Shown here one piece after another: positions 1-6,661 of a stretch of 17,200 bases of DNA (position 1 is its first letter; each line of letters begins with the position of its first letter). The position numbers were made by a program, and so were the translations under genes. The notes under the pieces are model-generated. The model was not told the origin of the DNA. It searched no databases and saw only the letters and a list, made by a program, of their open reading frames with translations. Origin of the DNA: Rhizobiales bacterium CCH10-E5 (GTDB taxonomy: Bacteria; Pseudomonadota; Alphaproteobacteria; Rhizobiales; Beijerinckiaceae); assembly GCA_001556125.1 (NCBI GenBank), contig LSIG01000194.1, forward strand, positions 1 to 17,200, read 5' to 3'.

Positions 1-1
1 A

Positions 2-55
2 TTCGTCGCCATCGCCGCAGTCAAACTCTGGCTACCCTTTGTCCACGAAGCCTAG
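2..55 (+). CDS. C-terminal end of an unidentified protein (partial)
   Basis: A reading frame open from the window edge ends at a TAG stop at 53-55; its last residues are VAIAAVKLWLPFVHEA. A strong rho-independent terminator starts 12 bases after the stop, which is the main reason to believe a plus-strand gene ends here. The residues are hydrophobic and could be a terminal membrane segment, but 17 residues are too few to name a family. The upstream part lies outside the window. Confidence 0.5.
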   Translation, partial: FVAIAAVKLWLPFVHEA

Positions 56-66
56 TCTCTTTGGAT

Positions 67-92
67 GGGCCGCTCGCGAGAGCGGCCCTTTT
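67..92 (+). terminator. Rho-independent terminator
   Basis: A perfect 9-bp stem (GGGCCGCTC at 67-75 and GAGCGGCCC at 80-88) closes a GCGA tetraloop of the stable GNRA class and is followed by TTTT at 89-92. The T run is on the plus strand only, so it should end the plus-strand gene whose stop is at 53-55. The MarR gene ends at 109 on the other strand and has no T run behind this stem in its own direction. Confidence 0.85.
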
Positions 93-108
93 CATGTCGG
101 GCCTAGCC

Positions 109-591
109 CTACCGGGTCATCGCGGCCGCGATCCGGCGCATCATCTCGCCGACGGCGTCGCATTCGGCGTCGCTGAGGACGGTCATCATCGCCTCGAGCC
201 GTTCGACATGGATCGCCATGGCGCGCTCGGTCAGCGCCTGCCCGTCCGGCGTCAGCCAGAGCCGGCGCAGCCGGCGGTCCGACTCGTCCGCCCGCCGCTC
301 GATCAGCCCGCGCCGTTCCAGCTCCGGCAGCAGCATGCTCATCGCGCTGCGCCCGACCAGCAGCTTCTCCGCCAGCGCCTGCTGCGTCAGGCCCGGGACA
401 TGGGCGATGTTGGCCAGCACGTCGTAATGCGCGACCTGGATGCCGAGCGGCGCCAGCGCCTCGCCGAACACCTTCTTCCAGAGCTGGTGCACGCGCGCGA
501 CGGCCAGCCAGTTGCGGAAGCGCGGCAGATCCCAGGGCCGCACGGGAGCCGCCGACACCGGCGCCACAGCCTCTTGCTTTTTGTTCATCAT
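109..591 (-). CDS. MarR-family transcriptional regulator
   Basis: A 160-residue protein of normal MarR length. A winged helix-turn-helix spans about residues 67-116: the recognition region is TQQALAEKLLVGRSAMSML, followed by the wing with the conserved D-x-R pattern (DESDRRLRRLWLTPDG). The flanking helices (about 20-60 and 118-158) would form the dimer interface. Two adjacent ATG codons (591 and 588) are possible starts; neither has a strong Shine-Dalgarno site, and an operator palindrome covers the start itself, so repression of its own gene is likely. The only cysteine (residue 144) is C-terminal, so it is not an OhrR-type peroxide sensor with an N-terminal redox cysteine. It diverges from the alpha/beta hydrolase gene at 634, its likely target. 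The ligand is unknown. Confidence 0.9.
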   Translation of the reverse strand: MMNKKQEAVAPVSAAPVRPWDLPRFRNWLAVARVHQLWKKVFGEALAPLGIQVAHYDVLANIAHVPGLTQQALAEKLLVGRSAMSMLLPELERRGLIERRADESDRRLRRLWLTPDGQALTERAMAIHVERLEAMMTVLSDAECDAVGEMMRRIAAAMTR

Positions 592-601
592 TGAACATAC
601 T
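574..601 (+). promoter_or_regulatory. Candidate promoter for the alpha/beta hydrolase gene
   Basis: TTGCTT (574-579), a 16-base spacer and CATACT (596-601) resemble -35 and -10 boxes of a housekeeping promoter, giving a transcription start near 608, about 26 bases ahead of the hydrolase start codon. The two palindromic MarR operator copies lie across the spacer, the -10 box and the start site, as expected for a repressor. The boxes are imperfect, so this is a suggestion. Confidence 0.35.
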
Positions 602-616
602 CGTTCAGCATTGAAC
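583..616. promoter_or_regulatory. Tandem palindromic operator for the MarR-type regulator
   Basis: Two 14-bp inverted repeats lie in the divergent gap: GTTCATCATTGAAC (583-596) and GTTCAGCATTGAAC (603-616). They share both arms (GTTCA and TGAAC) and differ at one central base. Their start-to-start distance is 20 bp, close to two helical turns, so two dimers would sit on the same DNA face. The left copy covers the MarR start codons (586-591); the right copy ends 17 bases before the hydrolase ATG. Short palindromes of this type between a MarR gene and a divergent gene are the usual arrangement of MarR operators. Confidence 0.75.
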
Positions 617-633
617 AAATCGAGGTCAGCGTC

Positions 634-1626
634 ATGTCGGACTTGCTCCTGCGTCTCATGCGGCCTCTGGCCCGCCTCGGCGAATCCCTGGCGCCGGGCC
701 CGACCGGGCGGGTTGCCTTCCGCCTCTTCTGCACGCCGCCTCGCCCCAAGCAGGGCCGCCATCGCGCGGCCGCGGTCAAGACCCCTGCGGCACGGCTCGA
801 CGGCGGAACCGTGTTTTCGGTGCCCTTTCCCTGCGGCTCGATCACCGCGCATCGGTTCGAGCCCGCCCCGCGGTCGGATGGCGATGCGGCTCCTTGCGTC
901 CTTCTGCTCCATGGTTGGACCGGGCGGGCGACGGCGATGAGCGGCTTCGTGCAACCGCTGCTCGATGCGGGCTTCAGGGTCGTCGCCTTCGATCTGCCGG
1001 GCCATGGCGCCTCGACCGGCACGACGCTGGATCTGCCCACGGGCATCGCGAGTCTGGCGGCGGTGGCGCGCGCCGTCGGCCCGGTCGAGGCGATCGTCGC
1101 CCATTCCTTCGGCGGCTCGATCGCGCTGGCGGCGCTCGCGGGAACGCTGCCGGCGCAGCCGCGCGTCACCGCCAAGCGGCTGGTGCTGATCGCGCCGCCC
1201 TCGTCCATGCAGGAGGTCGCGCGCTGGTTCGCCGATCGCATCGGGCTCGGCCCGCGTGGCCTGCGGGCGCTGGAGGCGCGGATCCATGCGGTCGCAGGCG
1301 TGCCGGTCACCGCCTTCGCCGGCGCCGCCCAGTTGCAGCGTTACGGCGGGCCGACGCTGCTGCTGCATTGCCGGGACGACCGCGAGGTCCCCTTCGCCCA
1401 TGCCCAGGCGCTGGCGGATGCCGGCCCCTTCGTCCGGCTCGAGGCCCAGAGCGGTCTCGGACACCGGCGCATCCTGACGGCGCCGCGCATCGCGGCGCTG
1501 GTCGCGGAGTTCGTGGCAGGCCGTGCGGAACCTGCGCCGGCTCAGACCCAGCCCATCAATTCGCGGCGCACCACGGCCTCGATCGCGTCGACGCCTTCGG
1601 GCGAATCGTTCAGGCAGGGCAGGTAG
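634..1626 (+). CDS. Alpha/beta hydrolase family protein
   Basis: A 330-residue probable cytoplasmic alpha/beta hydrolase. The oxyanion-hole motif LLHGW is at residues 91-95, the nucleophile elbow AHSFGGS at 156-162 (Ser158), the probable acid at Asp249 in DDREVP, and the catalytic His277 in GLGHRR. The strand VVAFDLPGHGAS (117-128) is also typical. The elbow has Ala in place of the first Gly of G-x-S-x-G. The ATG at 634 follows a GAGGT ribosome site (624-628). The gene diverges from the MarR regulator and shares its operator region, so inducible expression against a small organic compound is plausible. Its last 28 codons overlap the 3' end of hemH on the other strand; the family fold is complete by about residue 295, so the tail may be non-essential. 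The substrate is unknown. Confidence 0.85.
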   Translation: MSDLLLRLMRPLARLGESLAPGPTGRVAFRLFCTPPRPKQGRHRAAAVKTPAARLDGGTVFSVPFPCGSITAHRFEPAPRSDGDAAPCVLLLHGWTGRATAMSGFVQPLLDAGFRVVAFDLPGHGASTGTTLDLPTGIASLAAVARAVGPVEAIVAHSFGGSIALAALAGTLPAQPRVTAKRLVLIAPPSSMQEVARWFADRIGLGPRGLRALEARIHAVAGVPVTAFAGAAQLQRYGGPTLLLHCRDDREVPFAHAQALADAGPFVRLEAQSGLGHRRILTAPRIAALVAEFVAGRAEPAPAQTQPINSRRTTASIASTPSGESFRQGR

Positions 1627-2606
1627 GCGAATTGCTGCCCGCCATTGTGCAGGAAGATCTCGCGGTTCTCGACATCGAGCTCTTCCAGCGTCTCGAGGCA
1701 ATCCGCCGAGAAGCCCGGCGCCACGATCGCCATCGACTTCACGCCCGAGGACGCCAGCGACTTCACCGTCTCGTCGGTATAGGGCTTCAGCCACTCGTCC
1801 GGCCCGAAGCGGGACTGGAAGGTCATGCGGAAGCGCTCGCGGCTGTAGCCGAGCTCCTCGCGCAGCAGCCGCCAGGTCTTGGCGCAGTGGCAGTGATAGG
1901 GGTCGCCCTTGAGCAGATAGTCCTTCGGCATCCCGTGGAAGGAGCAGAGAATGACCTCGGGGTCGAAATCGAGCTTGGCCAGCGAAGCGCGCATCGAGTC
2001 GGCCAGGGCTTTGATGTAGGCCGGATCGTCGTGATAGGGCGGCGCCACGCGCACCGCCGGCTGCCAGCGCATCGTCATCAGCGCGCGGAAGGCCTGGTCG
2101 CAGGCGGTCGCCGAGGTCGGCGCGGCGTATTGTGGGTAGAGCGGCACCATCAGGATGCGGTCGCAGCCCTGCGCCAGCAGCGCCTCGAGCCGGCTTTTCA
2201 CATCGGGCAGGCCGTAGCGCATCGCCCAGTCGAAGACGAGGCGCTCGCCATGCTCGGCCGAGAGCCGCGCCGCGAGCTGCTCGGTCTGCGAGCGGGTGAT
2301 CGTCTTGAGCGGCCCCTCGTCGCGCTCGTTGTTCCAGACCGAGGCGTAGTCCTTGCCCTTGCGGCTTGGGCGCGTCGTCAGGATCACCAGGTTGAGCAGC
2401 GGCCACCAGAGCCAGCGCGAGGTCTCGATCACGCGCCGGTCGGAGAGGAACTCCTTGAGATAGGCGCGCATCGGCCAGTAGGTCGTGCCCTCGGGCGTGC
2501 CGAGATTCATCAGCAGCACCCCGATGCGCCCGGTGCGGACCGGCGGATGGTCGGGCGGGAGCATCACGGCCCTCATATCGGCGGCCGGCTTGGTCTGGAC
2601 TGTCAT
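1542..2606 (-). CDS. hemH: Ferrochelatase
   Basis: A 354-residue ferrochelatase, which inserts ferrous iron into protoporphyrin IX in the last step of heme synthesis. Diagnostic motifs: GVLLMNLGTPEG (29-40) at the N-terminus, the catalytic histidine in CSFHGMPK (His224), TFQSRFG (262-268), and the conserved acidic motif CLETLEELD (303-311, with Glu305 the likely partner of the histidine). A cysteine/histidine cluster GDPYHCHC (234-241) follows the active site. The ATG at 2604-2606 has an AAGGA site about 11 bases upstream; Met11 or Met15 are alternatives, since the first 20 residues precede the conserved fold. It diverges from the 5'-nucleotidase across about 226 bases and converges on, and overlaps by 85 bases, the alpha/beta hydrolase gene. 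No iron-response motif is evident upstream. Confidence 0.96.
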   Translation of the reverse strand: MTVQTKPAADMRAVMLPPDHPPVRTGRIGVLLMNLGTPEGTTYWPMRAYLKEFLSDRRVIETSRWLWWPLLNLVILTTRPSRKGKDYASVWNNERDEGPLKTITRSQTEQLAARLSAEHGERLVFDWAMRYGLPDVKSRLEALLAQGCDRILMVPLYPQYAAPTSATACDQAFRALMTMRWQPAVRVAPPYHDDPAYIKALADSMRASLAKLDFDPEVILCSFHGMPKDYLLKGDPYHCHCAKTWRLLREELGYSRERFRMTFQSRFGPDEWLKPYTDETVKSLASSGVKSMAIVAPGFSADCLETLEELDVENREIFLHNGGQQFAYLPCLNDSPEGVDAIEAVVRRELMGWV

Positions 2607-2684
2607 GATGCGGATGTCCTTCAGGCACCGGCCAGGGACCGGAAACGCGGCTTGCGGCGAAGCCCCTGCCGCAGCCGTGATTTA

Positions 2685-2704
2685 GACGAGTTACCAGTTT
2701 CGTC
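2685..2704. promoter_or_regulatory. Inverted repeat in the hemH / 5'-nucleotidase divergent gap
   Basis: GACGA (2685-2689) and TCGTC (2700-2704) form an inverted repeat with a 10-base spacer; one further matching pair lies outside (T2683 and A2706). The site is about 80 bases ahead of the hemH start and 130 ahead of the nucleotidase start, a position compatible with an operator or promoter. No regulator gene for it is adjacent and short repeats of this kind can arise by chance. Confidence 0.3.
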
Positions 2705-2832
2705 CAGTGTCACGCAAAGGGGTGCGACATCGCATGACGCCACGGCGGAGGCGGCAGGGCCCGTGGTTCCGCTGGTCAGCATGGCGCAGGCTTTGCTACT
2801 CTGGAGCCGTTCTCAAGCAGAGGCTCCCTCGC

Positions 2833-4353
2833 ATGACCAAGCTCACCCGCCGCAACGCGCTCGGCGTCCTTGCCGCACCGGCCGCGCTCGCCGCCACCGC
2901 CCCGGCCGCGATCGCCCAGACCCCGGCGCCGGCCTTCACCCTGTTGCTGGTCAACGACATCTACAAGATGAGCGACGACAAGGGTCGCGGCGGCTTCGCC
3001 CGGGCGGCGGGCATCGCCAGGGCCGAGCGCGCCAAGGGTGTGCCCGTGCTCTTCTGCCACGCCGGCGACTGCTACTCGCCCTCGCTGATGTCGGGCTTCG
3101 ACCAGGGCGCCCATATCGTCGCGATGCAGAACAAGATGGGGCTCGACGTCTTCGTGCCGGGCAATCACGAATTCGACTTCGGCAAGGAGAACTATCTCAA
3201 GCTCACCGCCGCCCAGACCTATCCGACCTTCGCCGCCAATCTGCGCGACGCTGCCGGCCAGCCTCTGCCCGGCCACAAGGACTCGCAGATCTTCGAACTC
3301 GGCGGCTTCAAGGTCGGCGTCGTCGGCACGACCTACGACCCCACGCCCCAGATCTCGAACACCGGCGATCTGAAGTTCTCCTCGACGATGGAGGCGCTCC
3401 GCCGCGAGGCGAAGGTGCTGAAGAGCCAGGGCGCGGACATCCTCGTCGCCGTCGTCCATGCCGATCGCGCCATGGACAATGAGATCGTGCGCTCGCGCGT
3501 CGTCGACATCCTGCTCACCGGCCACGACCACGATCTCGCCATCGCCTATGACGGCAAGGTCGTGATGGTGGAGTCCAACGAGGAGGGCAACTACGTCACC
3601 GCGATCGACATCGCCGTCAGCGTGCGCGGCGAGGGCGCCGCCCGCCAGGTCTCCTGGACGCCGACCTTCCGCGTCAACGATTCCCGCGCGGCCACGCCCG
3701 ACCCCGAGGTCGCGGCGCTGGTAAAGGGCTACGAATCCGAACTTTCCAAGGAGCTCGACATCGACGTCGCCGTGCTCGCCGCCCCGCTCGATTCCCGCAC
3801 CGGCGTCATCCGCACGCAGGAAGCGGCGATGGGCAATCTCATCGCCGACGCGATCCGCGCCGCCACCGGCGCCAAGCTCGCCATCACCAATGCCGGCGGC
3901 ATCCGCGCCAACAAGCAGTACCCGGCCGGGCACAAGCTGACCCGCCGCGACGTGCTGAGCGAACTGCCCTTCGGCAACGCGACGGTGATGGTCGAGATCA
4001 CCGGCAAGGACGTCAAGGACGCGCTCGAGAACGGCCTTCGCGACGCGCCGCAGGGGGCCGGCCGCTTCCCGGTCATATCCGGCTTCAAATTCGAGGCCGA
4101 CCTCAAGCAGCCGCAGGGCTCGCGCGTGCTCTCGATCACCGTCGATGGCCAGCCGATCGACCCGGCCGGCAAATACACCGTCGCCTCGAACAACTTCATG
4201 CTGGAGGGCGGCGACGGCTACACCGCGCTCGGGCGCGGCAAGACGCTGATCGGCCTCACCGACGGCAAGCTGATGGCCAATGAGGTGATGGTCTATCTGC
4301 GCAAGCTCGGCACGGTCGACGCCAAGGTCGAGGGACGGGTCGTCCTGAAGTGA
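2833..4353 (+). CDS. Secreted 5'-nucleotidase / metallophosphoesterase (UshA-like)
   Basis: A 506-residue exported bifunctional 5'-nucleotidase-type protein, expected to release phosphate from nucleotides or similar esters in the periplasm. The start at 2833 has an AGAGG site and gives a signal peptide with twin arginines (TRRNALG, residues 5-11), a hydrophobic stretch and a cut near AIAQT, so Tat export is possible. The N-terminal metallophosphatase domain shows D42, D79 (HAGDCYS), N111-H112 (PGNHEFD), H209 (VVHADR) and H231/H233 (TGHDHD). The C-terminal domain has TNAGGIRANK and NFMLEGGDGYT, the substrate-binding motifs of 5'-nucleotidases. The first metal motif reads NDIY instead of the usual ND-x-H. 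An in-frame start at 2707 exists but would put 42 residues before the signal peptide. The stop overlaps the start of ung. Confidence 0.92.
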   Translation: MTKLTRRNALGVLAAPAALAATAPAAIAQTPAPAFTLLLVNDIYKMSDDKGRGGFARAAGIARAERAKGVPVLFCHAGDCYSPSLMSGFDQGAHIVAMQNKMGLDVFVPGNHEFDFGKENYLKLTAAQTYPTFAANLRDAAGQPLPGHKDSQIFELGGFKVGVVGTTYDPTPQISNTGDLKFSSTMEALRREAKVLKSQGADILVAVVHADRAMDNEIVRSRVVDILLTGHDHDLAIAYDGKVVMVESNEEGNYVTAIDIAVSVRGEGAARQVSWTPTFRVNDSRAATPDPEVAALVKGYESELSKELDIDVAVLAAPLDSRTGVIRTQEAAMGNLIADAIRAATGAKLAITNAGGIRANKQYPAGHKLTRRDVLSELPFGNATVMVEITGKDVKDALENGLRDAPQGAGRFPVISGFKFEADLKQPQGSRVLSITVDGQPIDPAGKYTVASNNFMLEGGDGYTALGRGKTLIGLTDGKLMANEVMVYLRKLGTVDAKVEGRVVLK

Positions 4354-5018
4354 GCTGCCTTGCGGCGCTCGCCGCCTTCCGGTCGCAGGCCGGAGCGACG
4401 AGCTGGGGTGCGCTGCCGGTCTTCGCCCCTGGCGGAGTGGCGGAGCAGGCCGGCCATGTCGTGGCTCCCGCGCCGGAGCGCGTCTTTGCGGCGCTGTCTC
4501 TGACGCCGCTGGAGAGCGTCCGCGTCGTCATCCTCGGCCAGGATCCCTATCCGACGCCGGGCCACGCCAATGGACTCGCCTTCTCCTATGTCGGCCCGCC
4601 CCCGCTGCCGCGCTCGCTCGTCAATATCTTCCGCGAGCGCCAGGCCGATCTCGGACTCCCCCCGGCCCTCGATGGCGACCTCACCCCTTGGGCCCGCCAG
4701 GGCGTGTTGTTGCTGAACACGGCGCTCACCGTGCGAGAGGGGGCCTCGAAGGCGGGCTCCCATCTGCTGCTCGGCTGGGGCGCGGTGACCGACGCGATCA
4801 TCGCCGCCGTCTCCGCCGGGCGGTCTTCTGTCGTCTTCATCCTCTGGGGCAAGCCGGCCCAGACCAAGCGCGCGCTCGTCGACGAGGGCCGCCACCATGT
4901 CCTGGAAAGCCCGCACCCCTCGCCGCTCTCGGCCAGCCGCGGCTTCTTCGGTTCTCGGCCTTTCTCCCGCGCCAATGCCTGGCTGGAGCGTCAGGGAGAG
5001 ACACCCATCCGCTGGTAG
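4350..5018 (+). CDS. ung: Uracil-DNA glycosylase, family 1
   Basis: A 222-residue family-1 uracil-DNA glycosylase, which removes uracil from DNA to start base-excision repair. The water-activating motif GQDPYPTPGHANGLAFS begins at residue 63 with catalytic Asp65; LLLNTALTV (121-129) carries the uracil-recognising Asn123; the DNA-intercalation loop HPSPLS (189-194) supplies His189. Length matches the family (about 220-230). The GTG start at 4350 overlaps the nucleotidase TGA in the sequence GTGA, so translation is probably coupled to that gene. There is no separate promoter space, which ties a repair enzyme to an exported nucleotidase; whether this has meaning is unclear. Confidence 0.96.
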   Translation: MSCLAALAAFRSQAGATSWGALPVFAPGGVAEQAGHVVAPAPERVFAALSLTPLESVRVVILGQDPYPTPGHANGLAFSYVGPPPLPRSLVNIFRERQADLGLPPALDGDLTPWARQGVLLLNTALTVREGASKAGSHLLLGWGAVTDAIIAAVSAGRSSVVFILWGKPAQTKRALVDEGRHHVLESPHPSPLSASRGFFGSRPFSRANAWLERQGETPIRW

Positions 5019-5105
5019 ACGGTCATTCCGACGGCGGAACAACCGCGCGAGCGGCGACGTTGCACCCGGGAACGGCAGGGGATGTCGCACCTTCGGGAGG
5101 ACGTC

Positions 5106-5300
5106 ATGCGTCTGGATATCAAGGAATATGTCGCGATCGGCCTGATCGCGGTGATGATGCTATCTCCGCTCGCAGCGGCCATGTTCGCCGCCGACGAGCC
5201 GGAATTGCAGCACAAGGCCCGCACCGATCTGATCCAGCCGGACCCCACCAAGCCGCCGACAGGCGCGCCGCCGCCGCCCGCGCCCGCGACCCAGCAGTGA
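5106..5300 (+). CDS. Small single-helix membrane or exported protein, function unknown
   Basis: A 64-residue protein preceded by a good GGGAGG ribosome site (5095-5100) ending five bases before the ATG at 5106. Residues about 8-29 form one hydrophobic helix (VAIGLIAVMMLSPLAAAMFA), followed by a charged stretch (DEPELQHKARTDL) and a proline/alanine-rich tail (KPPTGAPPPPAPATQQ). It could be an anchored protein with a periplasmic tail or a cleaved secreted peptide. An upstream in-frame ATG at 5082 lacks a ribosome site. It lies 87 bases after ung and converges with the CoA-ligase-like gene, whose stop is only 16 bases away. I do not recognise the family. Confidence 0.65.
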   Translation: MRLDIKEYVAIGLIAVMMLSPLAAAMFAADEPELQHKARTDLIQPDPTKPPTGAPPPPAPATQQ

Positions 5301-5316
5301 GCGGGACGGCCCGGCG

Positions 5317-6549
5317 TCAGCCGACGGGCCGCTCGTCCGCGATCACCTTGCCGTCGTTCGGCAGCGAGCCCAGCGGCAGGATTTCGACGGCGCCCCTGAG
5401 CTTCGTCACCTGTTGCAGGGTCGACGACATCGCGTCGATCAGCCCGGCGGGCTGGGCATAGATCTCCGCCTTCAGCGTCATCGTGTCGGCCTCGTTGGCG
5501 CGGCCGACGACGAGGCGCAGCTTGTGCACCTCGCTGTGCCGCCGCGCGATCTCGGCGATCTGCTCGGGGCGCACGAACATGCCCTTGATCTTGGCGGTTT
5601 GGTCGGCGCGACCCATCCATCCCTTGATCCGGGCATTCGTCCGCCCGCAGGCGCTCGTTCCCGGCATCAGCGCCGTGAGGTCACCGACCGCGAGGCGGAT
5701 CTGCGGATGATGCGGGTCGAGATTGGTAACGACGATCTCGCCGACCTCCCCTTCCGCCACGGGATTGCCGGTGCCCGGCCGGACGATCTCGACGATCAGG
5801 TTCTCGTTCAGCACCATGCCCTCGCGGGCCGAGGTCTCATAGGCGATGATGCCGACATCGGCGGTGGCGTAGAGCTGGTAGGCGTCGATGCCGCGCTCGC
5901 GCACCCAGGCCTGCAGCGAGGGCGGGAAGGCAGCACCCGATACGACCGCGCGCTTGATGCAGGAGATGTCGACGCCCCTGCTCTCGGCGGCCTCGACCAG
6001 GATCTTCAGAAAGTCGGGCGTGCCGGCGTAAGCCGTCGGCCGATAGGCAGCGATCACCTCCATCTGCTGCTCGGTATTGCCCGGTCCGGCCGGGATGACG
6101 GCACAGCCCAGCGCGCGCGCGCCGGAATCCATGATGAAGCCGCCCGGCGTCAAATGATAGCCGAAGGTGTTGAGCACGATGTCGCCGGGCCGGAAGCCGG
6201 CGGCGAAGAGTCCGCGTGCCGCGCCCCAGGGATCGATCCCCGTCCCCTCCGGCTCGAAGATCGGCCCGGGCGAGGTGAACAGCCGGCCGAAGCCGCCCGG
6301 CGCTGCCGGCACGAAGCCGCCGAAGGGCCAGGCCTCCTTCTGCAGCGCCGGCAACTCCGCCTTGCGCAGCACCGGCAGCGTCGAGAGCGCGTTCCGGTCC
6401 GTGATCGCGGCGGGGTCGATGGCGCCCAGATGCCGCGCATAGGCGGGCGCCTGCAGCGCCGCCGCCAGCACGGCGGGCAGCCGCGCGAACAGATCCGCCT
6501 CGCGGGCGTCGGGAGAGCGGGTTTCGAGAGCGTCGTGATGCTCGGTCAT
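5317..6549 (-). CDS. Phenylacetate-CoA ligase-like adenylate-forming protein (PaaK family)
   Basis: A 410-residue member of the phenylacetate-CoA ligase branch of adenylate-forming enzymes. Family features: YAGTPDFL (174-181), YQLYATADVG (224-233, the position of the Y-x-x-x-E adenine motif), VVTNLDPHHPQIRLAVGDLT (273-292, with the conserved Asp290), GWMGRADQTAKIKGMFVRPE (310-329, hinge and GR-D motif) and a C-terminal GK (Lys401). The glycine-rich phosphate loop, normally S-S/T-G-T-T-G, is here FTSPGPIFEPEG (91-102). The start at 6549 has GAGGA upstream; a TTG at 6576 would add nine residues. It is the last gene of the liv-type transporter operon, 112 bases after livF, with a short palindromic repeat between them. 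It probably activates, or helps activate, the imported acid with CoA, but the altered loop leaves catalysis uncertain. Confidence 0.82.
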   Translation of the reverse strand: MTEHHDALETRSPDAREADLFARLPAVLAAALQAPAYARHLGAIDPAAITDRNALSTLPVLRKAELPALQKEAWPFGGFVPAAPGGFGRLFTSPGPIFEPEGTGIDPWGAARGLFAAGFRPGDIVLNTFGYHLTPGGFIMDSGARALGCAVIPAGPGNTEQQMEVIAAYRPTAYAGTPDFLKILVEAAESRGVDISCIKRAVVSGAAFPPSLQAWVRERGIDAYQLYATADVGIIAYETSAREGMVLNENLIVEIVRPGTGNPVAEGEVGEIVVTNLDPHHPQIRLAVGDLTALMPGTSACGRTNARIKGWMGRADQTAKIKGMFVRPEQIAEIARRHSEVHKLRLVVGRANEADTMTLKAEIYAQPAGLIDAMSSTLQQVTKLRGAVEILPLGSLPNDGKVIADERPVG

Positions 6550-6588
6550 CGGCTTCGTCCTCGGGACATCTCGCAACCTTCATCCAGG

Positions 6589-6631
6589 GTCATCCCGGAC
6601 AAGCCGCGCAGCGGCGCCGATCCAGGATGAC
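6589..6631. repeat. Short copy of dispersed palindromic repeat A
   Basis: A 43-bp element closed by GTCATCC (6589-6595) and GGATGAC (6625-6631), with one mismatched pair and then GGA/TCC continuing the stem. Inside is a hairpin GCCGC-GCA-GCGGC (6603-6615). The sequence matches the left part of the long element at 11295-11419. It lies between livF and the phenylacetate-CoA ligase-like gene. Confidence 0.8.
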
Positions 6632-6661
6632 GGCGCAAGTGCCGTCCCGGTTCGGCAGGCC

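Noticed and set aside
109..2628. A continuous minus-strand frame of 839 codons covering the MarR gene and reading through to the hemH start
   Set aside because: Only its final 160 codons match a protein family (MarR). The rest is out of frame with hemH and antisense to the hydrolase, rich in Arg, Ala and Gly, as expected from high GC.
894..3482. A plus-strand frame of 862 codons
   Set aside because: It runs out of frame through the hydrolase, antisense to hemH and out of frame through the nucleotidase; composition is low-complexity Arg/Ala/Gly/Pro with no family motif.
5307..5331. Hairpin between the small-protein stop and the CoA-ligase-like stop as a bidirectional terminator
   Set aside because: CGGCCCG/CGGGCCG can pair, but no T run follows on either strand and the stem lies partly in coding sequence.
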